Of a stretch of 64,000 nt of DNA, positions 63,897-64,000 are shown piece after piece. Numbering within the stretch: position 1 is the first letter of the stretch; every line of letters begins with the position of its first letter. The notes under the pieces were generated by a model. The model made no database searches. It saw only the letters and a list, made by a program, of their open reading frames with translations, and was not told the DNA's origin. The position numbers and the translations under genes are program-made. The stretch spans positions 1-64,000 of the forward strand of contig NZ_CADCST010000148.1 of assembly GCF_902804485.1 (NCBI RefSeq). Reading direction: 5' to 3'. The DNA is from Flavobacterium collinsii. Lineage in GTDB: Bacteria; Bacteroidota; Bacteroidia; Flavobacteriales; Flavobacteriaceae.

Positions 63897-64000
63897 TTAT
63901 TTTTGTTGCTCTTTTTTGATGTCAGCAACGTATTTTGTTAGTTTTTTGCCGTATAGTGAACTTGCTACTTTTGGTGTCATTGATTTTTGAATTGTATCCA
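63897..64000 (-). CDS. 3' end of a - strand gene (partial, cut by window edge)
   Basis: An open frame on the - strand runs from the window edge to a TAA (63897-63899 on +), giving 33 residues that end KKLTKYVADIKKEQQK. They are helical and lysine-rich. The terminator a few bases downstream supports a real gene end. Product not identifiable from this piece. Confidence 0.6.
   Translation of the reverse strand, partial: DTIQKSMTPKVASSLYGKKLTKYVADIKKEQQK

Overview
The window is A+T-rich, and its gene families and control signals look like a Flavobacterium or close Flavobacteriaceae relative. Signs are a PorV/PorQ-family outer-membrane protein, a DUF4105/Lnb-type protein, DUF5362 and DUF5808 proteins, genes that follow A-rich leaders rather than strong Shine-Dalgarno sites, and several promoters of the Bacteroidetes type (-33 TTTG or TTG, about 19 bases, -7 TAnnTTTG). 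The species call is inferred from gene content and order; no rRNA gene is present.

Region 1 (1-42033, all on +) is a surface-polysaccharide locus of about 42 kb, most likely O-antigen. Many genes abut or overlap by 1-11 bases. It opens with a GT4, an epimerase, a WbpL/WecA-type initiating phosphotransferase and sugar-nucleotide genes: a PglE-like aminotransferase, rfbC, rfbD, rfbA and a PglF/WbpM-like dehydratase. A terminator follows at about 9.17 kb. Next come an ABC exporter (Wzm/Wzt with a C-terminal cargo-binding domain), a formyltransferase plus WecE pair, and a long run of glycosyltransferases (GT2, GT4, GT11 and unclassified). Set among these are an acyltransferase-3, a fused CMP-ulosonate synthetase/HAD phosphatase followed by a short NeuB-family synthase, an MBOAT/SGNH-like acylation pair, a deacetylase-like protein and a methyltransferase. 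The locus ends with a WaaL/Wzy-family membrane protein and a WcaJ-type second initiating transferase. Together these would build, decorate, export and ligate a complex glycan. rfbB and a Wzx flippase are not in the window.

Region 2 (42035-49409) holds mainly cell-envelope genes: the DUF4105/Lnb-like and PorV/PorQ-family genes on -, pssA and a GH25 lysozyme on +, then DUF5808, lptB, an AhpD-like gene, tatC and kdsD on -.

Region 3 (49426-64000) starts with recQ, which shares a compact promoter region with kdsD. It then holds small hypotheticals, an FAD-dependent oxidoreductase, three acidic proteins (the first SMI1/KNR4-like), a quinone oxidoreductase, an exported msrA/msrB pair, and the run idi, queD, bcp, manA. 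A tRNA-Thr with a textbook promoter and terminator follows. The last part is an 811-base non-coding stretch with a cluster of short palindromes, a second DUF5362 gene and the 3' end of a - strand gene.

The least ordinary items are the ulosonic-acid (KDN/sialic-type) module in an ABC-export O-antigen locus, a formyltransferase without the usual triad Asn, a RecQ without the zinc cysteines, kdsD/recQ promoters that fire across each other, the palindrome cluster near 62.8-63.1 kb, and intergenic hairpins that each use their own repeated short words.
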